Both the position numbers and the translations under genes were made by a program. A DNA stretch of 55,646 bases from Betaproteobacteria bacterium (GTDB lineage Bacteria; Pseudomonadota; Gammaproteobacteria; Burkholderiales; Burkholderiaceae_E): contig VGHO01000003.1 in assembly GCA_016868175.1 (NCBI GenBank), forward strand, positions 1 through 55,646. Direction: 5' to 3'. The notes beneath the pieces were generated by a model. That model ran no database searches and was not told the DNA's origin. It saw only the letters and a program-made list of their open reading frames with translations. Below, in pieces: positions 39,134 through 48,098 of this stretch (positions within the stretch are counted from its first letter, which is position 1; each line of letters begins with the position of its first letter).

Positions 39134-40108
39134 ATGGAGGCCTGGCTTCTGGACCCGGGTCGAGGGAGCCTGGGTCGTGTCGATTGCGAGATTCCCCGGC
39201 CTGGCCCCCAGCAGTTGCTCGTGCAGGTTCGGGCAGCTTCGCTCAACCGGGGCGAGTTTCTTGGCGTAGCGGCGGGGCCGCCGCGTCCCTGCGGCATCGA
39301 GGCCGCAGGCGTGGTCGTCGCCTGCGGCGCGTCCGCGTCTTCGCTGGCGGGCTTCGAACTCGCCACCGGGACGCGGGTGATGGGGCGCGCAGCAGGCGGG
39401 TTCGCCGAGTTTGCGATCATCGACGCCCACGACGTCTTGCCTGTGCCCGCGGAGCTCGGATGGGAGGAAGCAGGCGCGATTCCGATTGCCTATCTGGTGG
39501 CCTACGACATGCTCGCAGGCCACGGTGCCCTCGGCAAAGGCGAGTGCATGCTGATTGCCGGGGCAAGCTCGGGGGTTGGGGTGGCATGCCTGCAGATGGG
39601 AAAGGCGCTCGGCGCGTTCGTGATTGGCACTTCGGGCTCTGCCCGCAAGCTCGAACGGCTGGTCAAGGCCGGGCTGGATACTGGCATCTGTGCGCGTGGC
39701 GCAGAATTTGAGCAGGCAGTCCGCCGTCACCTCGAGGGTCGTGTTGTTGACCTGGCGATCAACAATGTGGGCGGCTCGGCGTTAGCAGCCTGCGTGGCTG
39801 CCCTGCGTTTCGAGGGAAGGCTCGCTCAGGTTGGCTTCGTCGACGGAGTCCGGACGGCCGTGCTCGACCTGGAACAACTTCACGCACAGCGCCTGCACGT
39901 CTTCGGTGTGAGCAACAAACTGCGCAGTGCCGCGCAGCGTGCGGCAACGGTGCGCGGCTTCGTTCACGACATGCTGCCGCATGTACGCAGCGGCACGCTG
40001 CGGCCACTGATCGACCAGGTGTTTGGCTTCAGCGACCTGCCGCTTGCGCGAGAGGCGATGCTCGCGGATCGCCATCTGGGCAAGCTGGTGATCCGCATGG
40101 ACGCTTGA
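39134..40108 (+). CDS. zinc-free quinone oxidoreductase-like MDR protein
   Basis: A 324-residue medium-chain dehydrogenase/reductase. The NADPH-binding loop AGASSGVGVACLQMGKALGA is clear, the catalytic zinc ligands of alcohol dehydrogenases are absent, and AASLNRGEFLG near the N-terminus fits the quinone oxidoreductase group. It lies 24 bases after pnp in the same direction; a quinone-oxidoreductase gene after pnp is common in Burkholderiales. The substrate is unknown. Confidence 0.85.
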   Translation: MEAWLLDPGRGSLGRVDCEIPRPGPQQLLVQVRAASLNRGEFLGVAAGPPRPCGIEAAGVVVACGASASSLAGFELATGTRVMGRAAGGFAEFAIIDAHDVLPVPAELGWEEAGAIPIAYLVAYDMLAGHGALGKGECMLIAGASSGVGVACLQMGKALGAFVIGTSGSARKLERLVKAGLDTGICARGAEFEQAVRRHLEGRVVDLAINNVGGSALAACVAALRFEGRLAQVGFVDGVRTAVLDLEQLHAQRLHVFGVSNKLRSAAQRAATVRGFVHDMLPHVRSGTLRPLIDQVFGFSDLPLAREAMLADRHLGKLVIRMDA

Positions 40109-40237
40109 GGGTAGCACTTGCTTCGTTGCACCAGCTGTCCCGGGCTGCTTCGCGCCGGCAGGCGCCTTCACCCTGCCTCGGCGTCGCTGCTCTTCCAGCC
40201 CCGCCCGCTCCACCGCCCCGACTTCGCCCACGCTGCG

Positions 40238-42259
40238 CTAGCGGCTTTGCCTACCCGCCCCTCTGCCGGCTCCGCCTACCCCCTCGTCGTGCTTCGCCCA
40301 GCCTGCGGGGCTCAGCCTCCAGCCCTCTGCTGCCCGATGGACTTTTCCGTCGGCCTCGAGCTTGATGAGGTGCGCGAGGAGCGAGCGCGCCGCTAGCGGG
40401 TAGAGCGATGGCGAGACCTCGACATAGGCGCCCGGCACGATCATCTCGACAGGAAATCCCGCTTCACCGTGATCAGCCCCGGCCAATGGATCCAGCGGTG
40501 CCTGGCCTGCACCTTCCCGGGCCTCGTGAAGCTTGCGCATGGACCCGAGGACGCTCGCCTCGCGCTGCAGGCGGTGACGGATCAGTTTGCGGATTTCGCG
40601 TGCCGGATTCCCCAGCACATAGCCGTGCGCTGGGAGGATGTAGTGGATCGGCAGCGTTTCGAGGCGAACCAGCGCGTCGAGGTAGTCTCGCATGTTGCCG
40701 TCTGGCGGGTTGATCACCACCGTGGAGCCGTTCATGATGTGGTCGCCCGACAGCAGCAGGCCGTCCTCCTCGATCAGAAAACAGAGGTGGTTCGACGCGT
40801 GCCCCGGCGTGTGAACGACCCTCAGATGCGTATCGGGAAGGATTTCGAGGCGCTCACCGTCTTCGAGGATCCTGTCGGGCATGAAGCCCTGTTCCGCCGC
40901 GACTGAAGCCCCGCTCGGACGCCCCAGAATCGGCACCCGGTAACCGCGCTCCATTGCGATCTCTCGCTGAAGCGTGAACGCTCCGGGCGAGTGGTCCTGG
41001 TGGGAATGCGTACACAGGATGGCCGCAATGCGATCACCCGTGAAATGCCGGATACGTCCCACGTGGGCCGCGATGTCGGGTCCCGGGTCGACCACGGTCC
41101 AATCGCCCGGTGCGCCAAGCAGGTAGGTGTTGGTTCCAGGACCCGTCATGCGTCCTGGATTCGGTGCGGTCAGACGAAAGAGATAACGGAGCAACCCTAC
41201 AGCCTCGTCGTGCTGCCAGTCGAGACGGTGAAGCACCTTGCCGTCGGGGTTTGTCATCTCGAGTTCGGCGAAGGGTGCTTCGTTTTCGGTGTAGCGGGTG
41301 TCCTGGCCCCCGAGCAGGCCGCCACGCGGACAGCTTCGCCACAGACGACCCGCAGCAAATTCCTGCTCCGCGTGTTCGAGAACAGCCTGTACGCAGCTGA
41401 AGCGTTCAAGTTGTTGCAGCGTCCGGATGGTGGGGAAGATCAGCGCGAACCCGCCTCGAGCGTGGCGCGCCAGTGCCTCGGCCGGGTTCACCCAGCACGG
41501 TTCGAACTGTTCGCCCTCGTCGGCCTCGGGCCGCTGTCCCTCCGGCGCACGGGCAACCAGGAAACGCACGTCGAAGCGCTTGGGAAGGTCGCGATCGGTG
41601 GTCCAGTGTGAAAAACTGTGTACTTCCTCCACCTGCGCATACCATCCCTGCCGGGCCAGCGCGGTCGCGAAGCCTTCCGGCGGGTGCCGCGGAAGATTGG
41701 CGATGACGTGTTGCAACAGGGGTGCGGGGTACAGAGATTCCGCCTGATGCCGGGTATCCGGGGCTGCGTGAAGCTGCGAATCCCGCGGAACTGACGCGGT
41801 ATTCTGCAAGAAGGGCGGATAACCGTGGATCCTCGCGGCAAGCAGCAATTGCACTTCCTCCCAGGCCTCCCGAAGCGCCGCCTGTGCGTAGATCCGGTGC
41901 AGTTGCGCTTGCCCGCTGCCGGGGAGTTCGCCGGGAGCAGAAATCGACAGCAGGGAAGGATCGCTGTCCACGGCCAGTGCATCGGCCTCGTCCACCACAC
42001 CGCCGGGAAACACGAAGGCTCCCGGGGCAAAGCTGGCCCGGGTTGACCGGCGTGTCATCAGCACCTCGAGCCGATCCTCACGGTCGCGCAGCAGCAGGAC
42101 CGTCGCTGCTGGCCGCGGGTCGACCGGCTTGCGCCACCCATGAAGCAGCTGGTTGCGCCGGACCTCCGGCCCGGGATCAGGCGGGGCCGTTACCTCCTGC
42201 CCGCCTTGACTTGCATCGGGCCGGTTCGGCCCTGTTGAACGCTGGCTCGGGGGGCTCAC
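40238..42259 (-). CDS. Nudix (NUDT19-like) / metallo-beta-lactamase fusion hydrolase
   Basis: A 673-residue two-domain protein. Residues about 48-290 form a Nudix domain in which the box is interrupted, with GG at 86-87 and REAWEEV at 130-136, separated as in NUDT19-type CoA diphosphatases. Residues about 365-570 form a metallo-beta-lactamase domain with THSHQDH at 417-423, HTPGHASNHL and SGDHIMNG, resembling LACTB2. A winged-helix tail follows. The start is set at GTG 42259, which overlaps the FadB-like stop (GTGA); no better start is visible. Upstream open frame to 42589 is antisense noise. Its place behind the beta-oxidation enzyme suggests acyl-CoA or CoA turnover, which is inference. Confidence 0.82.
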   Translation of the reverse strand: MSPPSQRSTGPNRPDASQGGQEVTAPPDPGPEVRRNQLLHGWRKPVDPRPAATVLLLRDREDRLEVLMTRRSTRASFAPGAFVFPGGVVDEADALAVDSDPSLLSISAPGELPGSGQAQLHRIYAQAALREAWEEVQLLLAARIHGYPPFLQNTASVPRDSQLHAAPDTRHQAESLYPAPLLQHVIANLPRHPPEGFATALARQGWYAQVEEVHSFSHWTTDRDLPKRFDVRFLVARAPEGQRPEADEGEQFEPCWVNPAEALARHARGGFALIFPTIRTLQQLERFSCVQAVLEHAEQEFAAGRLWRSCPRGGLLGGQDTRYTENEAPFAELEMTNPDGKVLHRLDWQHDEAVGLLRYLFRLTAPNPGRMTGPGTNTYLLGAPGDWTVVDPGPDIAAHVGRIRHFTGDRIAAILCTHSHQDHSPGAFTLQREIAMERGYRVPILGRPSGASVAAEQGFMPDRILEDGERLEILPDTHLRVVHTPGHASNHLCFLIEEDGLLLSGDHIMNGSTVVINPPDGNMRDYLDALVRLETLPIHYILPAHGYVLGNPAREIRKLIRHRLQREASVLGSMRKLHEAREGAGQAPLDPLAGADHGEAGFPVEMIVPGAYVEVSPSLYPLAARSLLAHLIKLEADGKVHRAAEGWRLSPAGWAKHDEGVGGAGRGAGRQSR

Positions 42260-44646
42260 GCTGCGCTGGCCCTGTCGTGTTCGGCCTCCGCCAGGGTGTG
42301 CAGGATCGCGGGCGGGGCGAACCGGTCGCCATATTGAGCCTGCAAGGCCTTGCAACGCGCAAGAAAGCGAGGCGCGCCAACATGGTGCACGTACTGCAAG
42401 GTTCCACCGGTCCAGGCAGGGAACCCCCAGCCCATGATGGCACCGATGTTGGCATCGTGCTCGGCCCGCACAACACCCTCCTGCAGGCAGCGGAGGGTCT
42501 CGATCGACTGGACCATGGTGAGCCGGTCGCGGATGTCGGTGTCGCTGATCGGCCTGGCTGCACGGGAGAACGCCACCAACCCGGGCCACAGGCGCTTGGG
42601 CTCGCCCTCGGGGTAATCGTAGAAGCCCCCTCCGTAGGCGCGGCCCATGCGCTTGAAGCCATGGGCCATCTTCTCGAGCACGTAGACCGCCGACTCGGCC
42701 ATACGTTGCGACCTGGGCGCAGTCCTGCGGCCCTGACGGCGGCCCTGGTCCTCCCGATGGCCGTGGTCATGTCCGTGGCCATGATCGTGTTCGTGAGCGT
42801 GGTCATGTCCGTGGCCATGATCGTGTTCGTGACCGTGTTCGTGAGCGTGGTCATGTCCGTGGCCATGACCGTGCCCGTGACCGTGTTCGTGACTGTGGTC
42901 ATGTCCGTGGCCATGACCGTGCCTGTGGTCGTGACCCCGGTTTCCCGCCGCATCTGCGATCGCGTCGAGCTCCTGGTGCAGCACATCGTCGGCAAGCTTC
43001 AGCGAGACCTCGTCGAGCACCGCGAGCGGCCCCACCGGCATGCCGAACTGCGCGGCAATGTTCTCGATCCGCGCGGGCAGCACGCCCTCGCCGAGGAGCG
43101 CCATACCCTCGTTCACATAGCTGCCGAAGACCCTGGAGGTGTAGAAGCCCCGGGCGTCGTTTACAACGATTGGCGTCTTGCCGAGTTGCTTCACGAAGTC
43201 GTAGGCTTTGGCGAGCGCAGCATCACCGGTCTGCCGTCCCCGAATGATCTCCACCAGCGGCATCTTCTCCACAGGAGAGAAGAAATGGATGCCGATGAAG
43301 TTCTCAGGACGGTGACTGGCCCGCGCAAGCTCGCTGATCGGCAGCGTGGAGGTGTTCGAGGCGAAGATCAGCTCCTCGTTGGCAAAAGCGAGTGCCTCCT
43401 GCGTGACCTGCGCCTTGAGGGCTGCGTCCTCGAAGACAGCCTCGATGACCAGATCGCATCCGCGCAAGTCTGCGGCATCTGCGGTGGCCTGGATGCGTTG
43501 GAGCGTGGCCTGCGCTTTCTCGGGCGGGATTCGCCCTTGCTCCACGCGGCGCGCCAGCAGGCGCGCACTCAGGGCCTTGCCCTGCTCGGCCTTTTCCCGT
43601 GTGAGGTCCTTCAGCACCACGCTGATGCCGCGCGATGCCGCAGCCCAGGCGATTCCCGCGCCCATCATCCCGGCGCCAAGAACGCCAAGCTTCATGGTCA
43701 TCCGCGCGGCCTCGGCCGATGGCCGACTGCGATCGGACTTGATGTCGTTGAGGTTGAAGAAGAACGCAGTGATCATGTTCTTGGAAACCTGGCCCGTGGC
43801 GAGGCGGGTGAGCCAACGCGATTCGATCCGCAGCGCGGTGTCGAAGTCGAGCCCAGCGCTCTCCACTGCCACGGCAAGGATCGCTTCCTGCGCCGGGAAG
43901 TTGCCGCGGGTCTTCTCGAGGAGCATCGCCGGAGCCACACTGAGCATCGCGGCAACCGATGGATTTGTCGGGCCGCCGCCGGGAATCCGGTGCTTCGGGT
44001 TATCCCAGGGTTGGGTGCAATGACCGCCCTCGAGTGCCGCAAAGGCTGCAGGCATCAGTGCGTCTTCATGGGTGACGATTTGCGTGACCCAGCCCATCTC
44101 CAGTGCCTGCTTCGGCGTGAGCCGGCGCGATTCGGTGAGGGTTTCCACCGCAGCCTGGATTCCCTTCAGACGGACCGTCTTCACGATGCCTCCGGCGCCC
44201 GGCAGAAGTCCGAGGCTGGCTTCCGGAAAGCCGATTTCGAGACCCGGTCGATCCACAACGATCCGGTGATGGCAGGCAAGCACCACCTCGAGTCCACCCC
44301 CCAGCGCTGAGCCGCTCATCGCAGCCACCACAGGTTTCCCAAGACGCTCGAGCGCGCGCAAGTCGGCCTTCATCGCTTCGACCTCGCGGAAAAAATCCGC
44401 AGCGTCGAGGGGACCCACGCCGAGCAGAGCCTTGAGGTCGGCCCCGGCGAAGAAGGTGCTCTTGGCCGAGGTGATGATCACGCCCTGGAGTTCGGGGTGC
44501 GCCTGCAGATCGCGGCGAATGGCGGCCAGCGCCTCGTGCAGATCGGTGCGAAAGCCCGCGTTCATGAGGTTCACTGAAGAGGCCGGCGCATCCAGCGTGA
44601 GGACGATCGCACGGCCGGATTCGATGGCATAACGGATCGAGCGCAT
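42256..44646 (-). CDS. FadB-like enoyl-CoA hydratase/3-hydroxyacyl-CoA dehydrogenase with His-rich insertion
   Basis: A 796-residue bifunctional beta-oxidation enzyme. The crotonase domain has SALGGGLE with Glu120 and FPEASLGLLPGAGG with Glu142, the catalytic pair. The dehydrogenase domain has GVLGAGMMGAG at about 321-331 and the His454/Glu466 pair in IGIHFFSPVEKMPLVE. The C-terminal helical domain contains MPVGPLAVLDEVSL and GGGFYDYPEG. Between these last two, residues 571-630 are thirty consecutive X-His dipeptides. All catalytic residues are retained. The start ATG is 2 bases after the thiolase stop. Confidence 0.93.
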   Translation of the reverse strand: MRSIRYAIESGRAIVLTLDAPASSVNLMNAGFRTDLHEALAAIRRDLQAHPELQGVIITSAKSTFFAGADLKALLGVGPLDAADFFREVEAMKADLRALERLGKPVVAAMSGSALGGGLEVVLACHHRIVVDRPGLEIGFPEASLGLLPGAGGIVKTVRLKGIQAAVETLTESRRLTPKQALEMGWVTQIVTHEDALMPAAFAALEGGHCTQPWDNPKHRIPGGGPTNPSVAAMLSVAPAMLLEKTRGNFPAQEAILAVAVESAGLDFDTALRIESRWLTRLATGQVSKNMITAFFFNLNDIKSDRSRPSAEAARMTMKLGVLGAGMMGAGIAWAAASRGISVVLKDLTREKAEQGKALSARLLARRVEQGRIPPEKAQATLQRIQATADAADLRGCDLVIEAVFEDAALKAQVTQEALAFANEELIFASNTSTLPISELARASHRPENFIGIHFFSPVEKMPLVEIIRGRQTGDAALAKAYDFVKQLGKTPIVVNDARGFYTSRVFGSYVNEGMALLGEGVLPARIENIAAQFGMPVGPLAVLDEVSLKLADDVLHQELDAIADAAGNRGHDHRHGHGHGHDHSHEHGHGHGHGHGHDHAHEHGHEHDHGHGHDHAHEHDHGHGHDHGHREDQGRRQGRRTAPRSQRMAESAVYVLEKMAHGFKRMGRAYGGGFYDYPEGEPKRLWPGLVAFSRAARPISDTDIRDRLTMVQSIETLRCLQEGVVRAEHDANIGAIMGWGFPAWTGGTLQYVHHVGAPRFLARCKALQAQYGDRFAPPAILHTLAEAEHDRASAA
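42757..42936 (-). repeat. 180-bp His-rich repeat, thirty X-His dipeptides
   Basis: Sixty codons alternate X-His, where X is Gly (15), Asp, Glu, Ala, Ser or Arg. At DNA level the array is built from larger units of about 36-48 bases that share a GTGGTCATGTCCGTGGCCAT core on the plus strand. The frame is preserved throughout. Confidence 0.92.
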
Positions 44647-44648
44647 GA

Positions 44649-45854
44649 TCAGACCCGCTCGATGATGGTGGCAATGCCCATGCCGCCACCCACGCAGAGC
44701 GTGGCAAGCCCGCGTCGCAGCTCGCGCCGCTCGAGTTCGTCGAGCAGGGTGCCAAGGATGATGCAGCCGGTGGCGCCAAGCGGGTGTCCCATCGCGATGG
44801 CGCCGCCGTTCACATTCACCTTTTCCGCCGGGATCGTGAGCTCACTCATGAAGCGCAACACCACGGCGGCGAAGGCCTCGTTTACTTCGAAGAGGTCGAT
44901 GTCGTTGGCCTCAAGGCCTGCGCGGGCGAGCGCCTTGCGACTCGCGGGAGCCGGCCCGGTGAGCATGATGGTGGGATCGGTTCCGGTTAGCGCGGTGGCC
45001 ACCACCCGCGCGCGGGGTTCGAGACCGAGCGTGGTTGCGGCCTGCGCATTGCCGAGCAGCATCAACGCCGCCCCATCCACGATGCCCGAGCTGTTTCCCG
45101 CGTGGTGAACATGCGCGATGCGCTCGACCTGCGGATACTTGCGCAGTGCGATCGCGTCAAAGCCCATTGCACCGAGCCTTTCGAAGGAAGGCTTGAGCGA
45201 CGCGAGGCTCTGGATCGAGGTTTCGGGGCGAATGGTTTCGTCGTGGTCGAGGATCGGCAGTCCGAGTTCATCGCAGACAGGGATGATCGAACGGTGGAAG
45301 TAACCGGCGGCCTGCGCCTGGGCCGCCTTGCAGTGCGATTGCGCGCCGAAGGCATCGAGGTCCTCGCGCGAATAGCCGTCGAGGGTTGCGACCAGATCCG
45401 CGCCGATTCCCTGGGGAACGAAGGAGGTGAGAACGTTGATCTCGGGGTCGTGGGCCCAGGCGCCGCCATCGGATCCCATCGGCACCCGCGACATCGACTC
45501 GACGCCGCCCGCTACCACCAGATCCTCCCATCCCGAGGCCACTTTCTGCGCAGCGAGATTCACCGCCTCGAGACCCGAGGCGCAGAAGCGGTTGATCTGC
45601 ACGCCTGCAGCCCTCAGGTCCCAGCCTGCGGCGAGCGCGGCGGTTCGTGCGATCACCGAGCCTTGCTCGCCCACCGGGCTCACACACCCGATCACCACAT
45701 CGTCAACGCGGGAGGTATCGAGTTGTGTGCGCTCGGCCAGGCTGCGCATGAGGTTGCTCAGGAGGCGAATCGGTTTCACCTCATGCAGTGCGCCGCTGGA
45801 CTTGCCCCGCCCGCGTGGCGTGCGGATCGCGTCGTAGATGAAGACCTCGGACAT
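44649..45854 (-). CDS. acetyl-CoA acetyltransferase (thiolase)
   Basis: A 401-residue degradative thiolase (FadA/PcaF-like) that cleaves 3-ketoacyl-CoA. The nucleophile is Cys91 in [12 protein letters not shown]; His357 in GHPLGATG and Cys387 in TLCVGGGMG complete the site. GGGAGC precedes the ATG at 45854. The open frame to 47258 is antisense to a dehydrogenase. It heads the minus-strand operon with the FadB-like enzyme 2 bases downstream. Confidence 0.94.
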   Translation of the reverse strand: MSEVFIYDAIRTPRGRGKSSGALHEVKPIRLLSNLMRSLAERTQLDTSRVDDVVIGCVSPVGEQGSVIARTAALAAGWDLRAAGVQINRFCASGLEAVNLAAQKVASGWEDLVVAGGVESMSRVPMGSDGGAWAHDPEINVLTSFVPQGIGADLVATLDGYSREDLDAFGAQSHCKAAQAQAAGYFHRSIIPVCDELGLPILDHDETIRPETSIQSLASLKPSFERLGAMGFDAIALRKYPQVERIAHVHHAGNSSGIVDGAALMLLGNAQAATTLGLEPRARVVATALTGTDPTIMLTGPAPASRKALARAGLEANDIDLFEVNEAFAAVVLRFMSELTIPAEKVNVNGGAIAMGHPLGATGCIILGTLLDELERRELRRGLATLCVGGGMGIATIIERV

Positions 45855-45875
45855 GGGCCAGCTCCCGTTTGAGAA

Positions 45876-45924
45876 GTGTGGGGTGTGGAGTGTGGGGTGT
45901 GGGGTGTGGGGCGTGGGGCGTGGC
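45876..45924 (+). repeat. 7-bp G-rich tandem repeat between divergent operons
   Basis: Seven heptamers of consensus GTGTGGG. Within 45894-45918 four runs of GGGG are separated by three-base loops, ideal G-quadruplex spacing on the plus strand. It lies 22 bases from the thiolase ATG and 120 bases from the acyl-CoA dehydrogenase ATG. Confidence 0.88.
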
Positions 45925-46043
45925 CTTGCGCGACGCGACAACGCTTCCCGGAAGCCTGGAAGTCTAGCCGAGGTCGTGGGCGAACTATCCACCATGGTGT
46001 ACATTTCCAGCAAAGCAACGATAAACATGGGGAGACGGCCGGC

Positions 46044-47204
46044 ATGATCGCCCGGGAGCTTTTTCGGGAAGAGCACGCGCTTTACCGCGATACGGTGCGG
46101 CGTTTCCTTGAAAAGGAAGTGATGCCGCAACACGACCGCTGGGAAGAGCAGGGTTATGTGGATCGCGACGTCTGGGGCAAGGCGGGAGCCCTGGGCCTGC
46201 TCTGTTCGAGCATGCCGCCGGAGTACGGGGGCGCAGGTGTCGACCGGCGCTATGCGGTAGTGCTCATGGAGGAGATCGCCCGGGTCAACGCCACTGGTCT
46301 GGGTTTCGGCCTGCACTCGGAGATCGTGGCCCCCTATCTGCTGCGGTATGGCAGCGAGGCACAGAAGCGCAGTTTCCTGCCGCGCATGGCACGTGGCGAC
46401 ATCATCGGCGCGATCGCCATGACCGAGCCCGGCGCAGGCTCGGACCTGCAAGCGGTGCGCAGCACGGCGCGCGACCAGGGCGACCACTTTCTGCTCAACG
46501 GCTCCAAGACCTTCATCACCAACGGATGGCAAGCCGACCTGGTGATCACGGTGGTGAAGACGGATCCGGAGGCCGGAGCCAAGGGAACGAGTCTGTTGCT
46601 GCTCGAGCGGGGCATGGAAGGTTTCACGAAGGGGCGGCGCTTGCGCAAGGTGGGGTTGAAGGCGCAGGACACTGCCGAACTCTTCTTCGATCAGGTCAGG
46701 GTACCCCGCAGTCACCTGCTCGGCGACCTCAATTGCGGCTTCATGTACCTGATGCAGGAACTGCCCTGGGAGCGCCTGCAGATTGCCATCAGCGCAGTGG
46801 CTTCTGCCCTGGTGGCGATCGAGCAGACGCTCGCCTACACCCGCGGGCGCCAGGCCTTTGGCCAGGCAGTGGCGCATTTCCAGCACACCCGGTTCACGCT
46901 CGCTGAATTGCAGACCGAGGTGCAGGTGGCGCAGGTCTTCGTGGATCGCTGTACCGAGTTGCTGCTCGAGGATCGTCTCGACACTGCAACCGCCTCGATG
47001 GCCAAATACTGGTGCACCGACCTCCAATGCAAGGTGCTCGACGCCTGTGTGCAACTCCACGGTGGCTACGGTTACATGTGGGAGGTCCCGGTGGCACGCT
47101 CCTGGGCCGATGCCCGGGTCCAGCGGATCTACGGGGGCACCAACGAGATCATGAAGGAAGTGATCGCCCGCTCGATGGGCCTGGCCGCGCGACAACCCGG
47201 GTGA
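46044..47204 (+). CDS. acyl-CoA dehydrogenase (operon with liv-type transporter)
   Basis: A 386-residue FAD acyl-CoA dehydrogenase. [45 protein letters not shown] and [12 protein letters not shown] are classic. The base is likely the Glu at about 243 in LPWERL (helix-G position), since the C-terminal motif is GGT, not EGT. ATG 46044 follows GGGGAG; the frame to 45876 would translate the heptamer repeat and is rejected. It leads the operon with the ABC transporter, 4 bases before livH. Confidence 0.93.
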   Translation: MIARELFREEHALYRDTVRRFLEKEVMPQHDRWEEQGYVDRDVWGKAGALGLLCSSMPPEYGGAGVDRRYAVVLMEEIARVNATGLGFGLHSEIVAPYLLRYGSEAQKRSFLPRMARGDIIGAIAMTEPGAGSDLQAVRSTARDQGDHFLLNGSKTFITNGWQADLVITVVKTDPEAGAKGTSLLLLERGMEGFTKGRRLRKVGLKAQDTAELFFDQVRVPRSHLLGDLNCGFMYLMQELPWERLQIAISAVASALVAIEQTLAYTRGRQAFGQAVAHFQHTRFTLAELQTEVQVAQVFVDRCTELLLEDRLDTATASMAKYWCTDLQCKVLDACVQLHGGYGYMWEVPVARSWADARVQRIYGGTNEIMKEVIARSMGLAARQPG

Positions 47205-47208
47205 GCGT

Positions 47209-48087
47209 GTGATTGACGCGGCGCAGTTGCTCATCTCGGGAGCCGCGATCGGCTGCATCTATGCGCTGATCGCACTCGGGTTCGTGCTCATCTACAAGGC
47301 CACCGAGGTCGTGAACTTCGCGCAAGGCGATGTGATGATGCTTGCCGCCTTTGTGGCCTTCAGCTTCGCGAGCCTGCTCGATCTTGGCTTCTGGGCATCG
47401 CTTCCCCTGGCAATCCTGGTGATGGCCGTGTTCGGTGCGGCCTTTGACCGGGTCTTGCTGCGGCCGATCATTGGCATGCCAACCTTCTCGGCGGTGATGA
47501 TCACGCTGGCCGCAGGTTTCGCGATGCGCGGGATTGCCTCGATGATCCCGGGCTGGGGGACCGACACCCATTCGTTCAAGGCACCGTGGTCGGATGAAGT
47601 GATCCGTATGGGTCCGGTGATCGTGTCAACCGACCACCTGGCGATCCTTGCGGTGACCGCGCTCCTTTGTGTGGGCCTCTATCTCTTTTTCAAGGGTACG
47701 CGCGTAGGGATGGCGATGCAGGCGGCTTCGCAGAACCAGCTTGCTGCGTACTACATGGGTATTCCTGTGCGCAGCATCAACACGCTGATCTGGGCGATCG
47801 CAGCCTCGGTGGCCGCACTTGCCGCAGTGCTGCTCGCCCCTATCACCTTTGTGCACAACAACATGGGCTTCATCGGCATCAAGGCCTTTCCGGCTGCGGT
47901 TGTAGGCGGGTTCGGATCGATTCCTGGCGCGATCGTAGGTGGCCTGATCATCGGCTGGGTGGAGGCCTTCGCCGGCTTCTACCTCCCAGAGGGCTTCAAG
48001 GATGTTGCGGCCTACGTGGTGGTGTTGCTTGTCCTTGTGATCCGCCCCTCGGGGATCTTTGGCCAGATGCGGCGCAAGAAGGTTTGA
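47209..48087 (+). CDS. livH: branched-chain-amino-acid-type ABC permease, LivH family
   Basis: A 292-residue inner-membrane permease with about eight helices, opening with [30 protein letters not shown] (conserved in pieces such as [10 protein letters not shown] and VNFAQG). The motif [21 protein letters not shown] is typical of LivH. The start is GTG 47209, 4 bases after the dehydrogenase stop. With the neighbouring acyl-CoA enzymes, the cargo is more likely a carboxylic acid than an amino acid; inference. Confidence 0.93.
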   Translation: MIDAAQLLISGAAIGCIYALIALGFVLIYKATEVVNFAQGDVMMLAAFVAFSFASLLDLGFWASLPLAILVMAVFGAAFDRVLLRPIIGMPTFSAVMITLAAGFAMRGIASMIPGWGTDTHSFKAPWSDEVIRMGPVIVSTDHLAILAVTALLCVGLYLFFKGTRVGMAMQAASQNQLAAYYMGIPVRSINTLIWAIAASVAALAAVLLAPITFVHNNMGFIGIKAFPAAVVGGFGSIPGAIVGGLIIGWVEAFAGFYLPEGFKDVAAYVVVLLVLVIRPSGIFGQMRRKKV

Positions 48088-48098
48088 GAAGAGGACGT

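Noticed and set aside
41722-44310. 862-codon open frame on the plus strand, partly hydrophobic (VVMSVAMIVFV repeats)
   Set aside because: It is antisense to the FadB-like and Nudix-MBL genes, which have intact catalytic motifs. The hydrophobic repeats are the reverse complement of the His-rich array.
45855-47258. Long minus-strand extension of the thiolase frame
   Set aside because: Antisense to an acyl-CoA dehydrogenase with full family motifs; thiolase begins with its normal N-terminus at 45854 after a good ribosome binding site.
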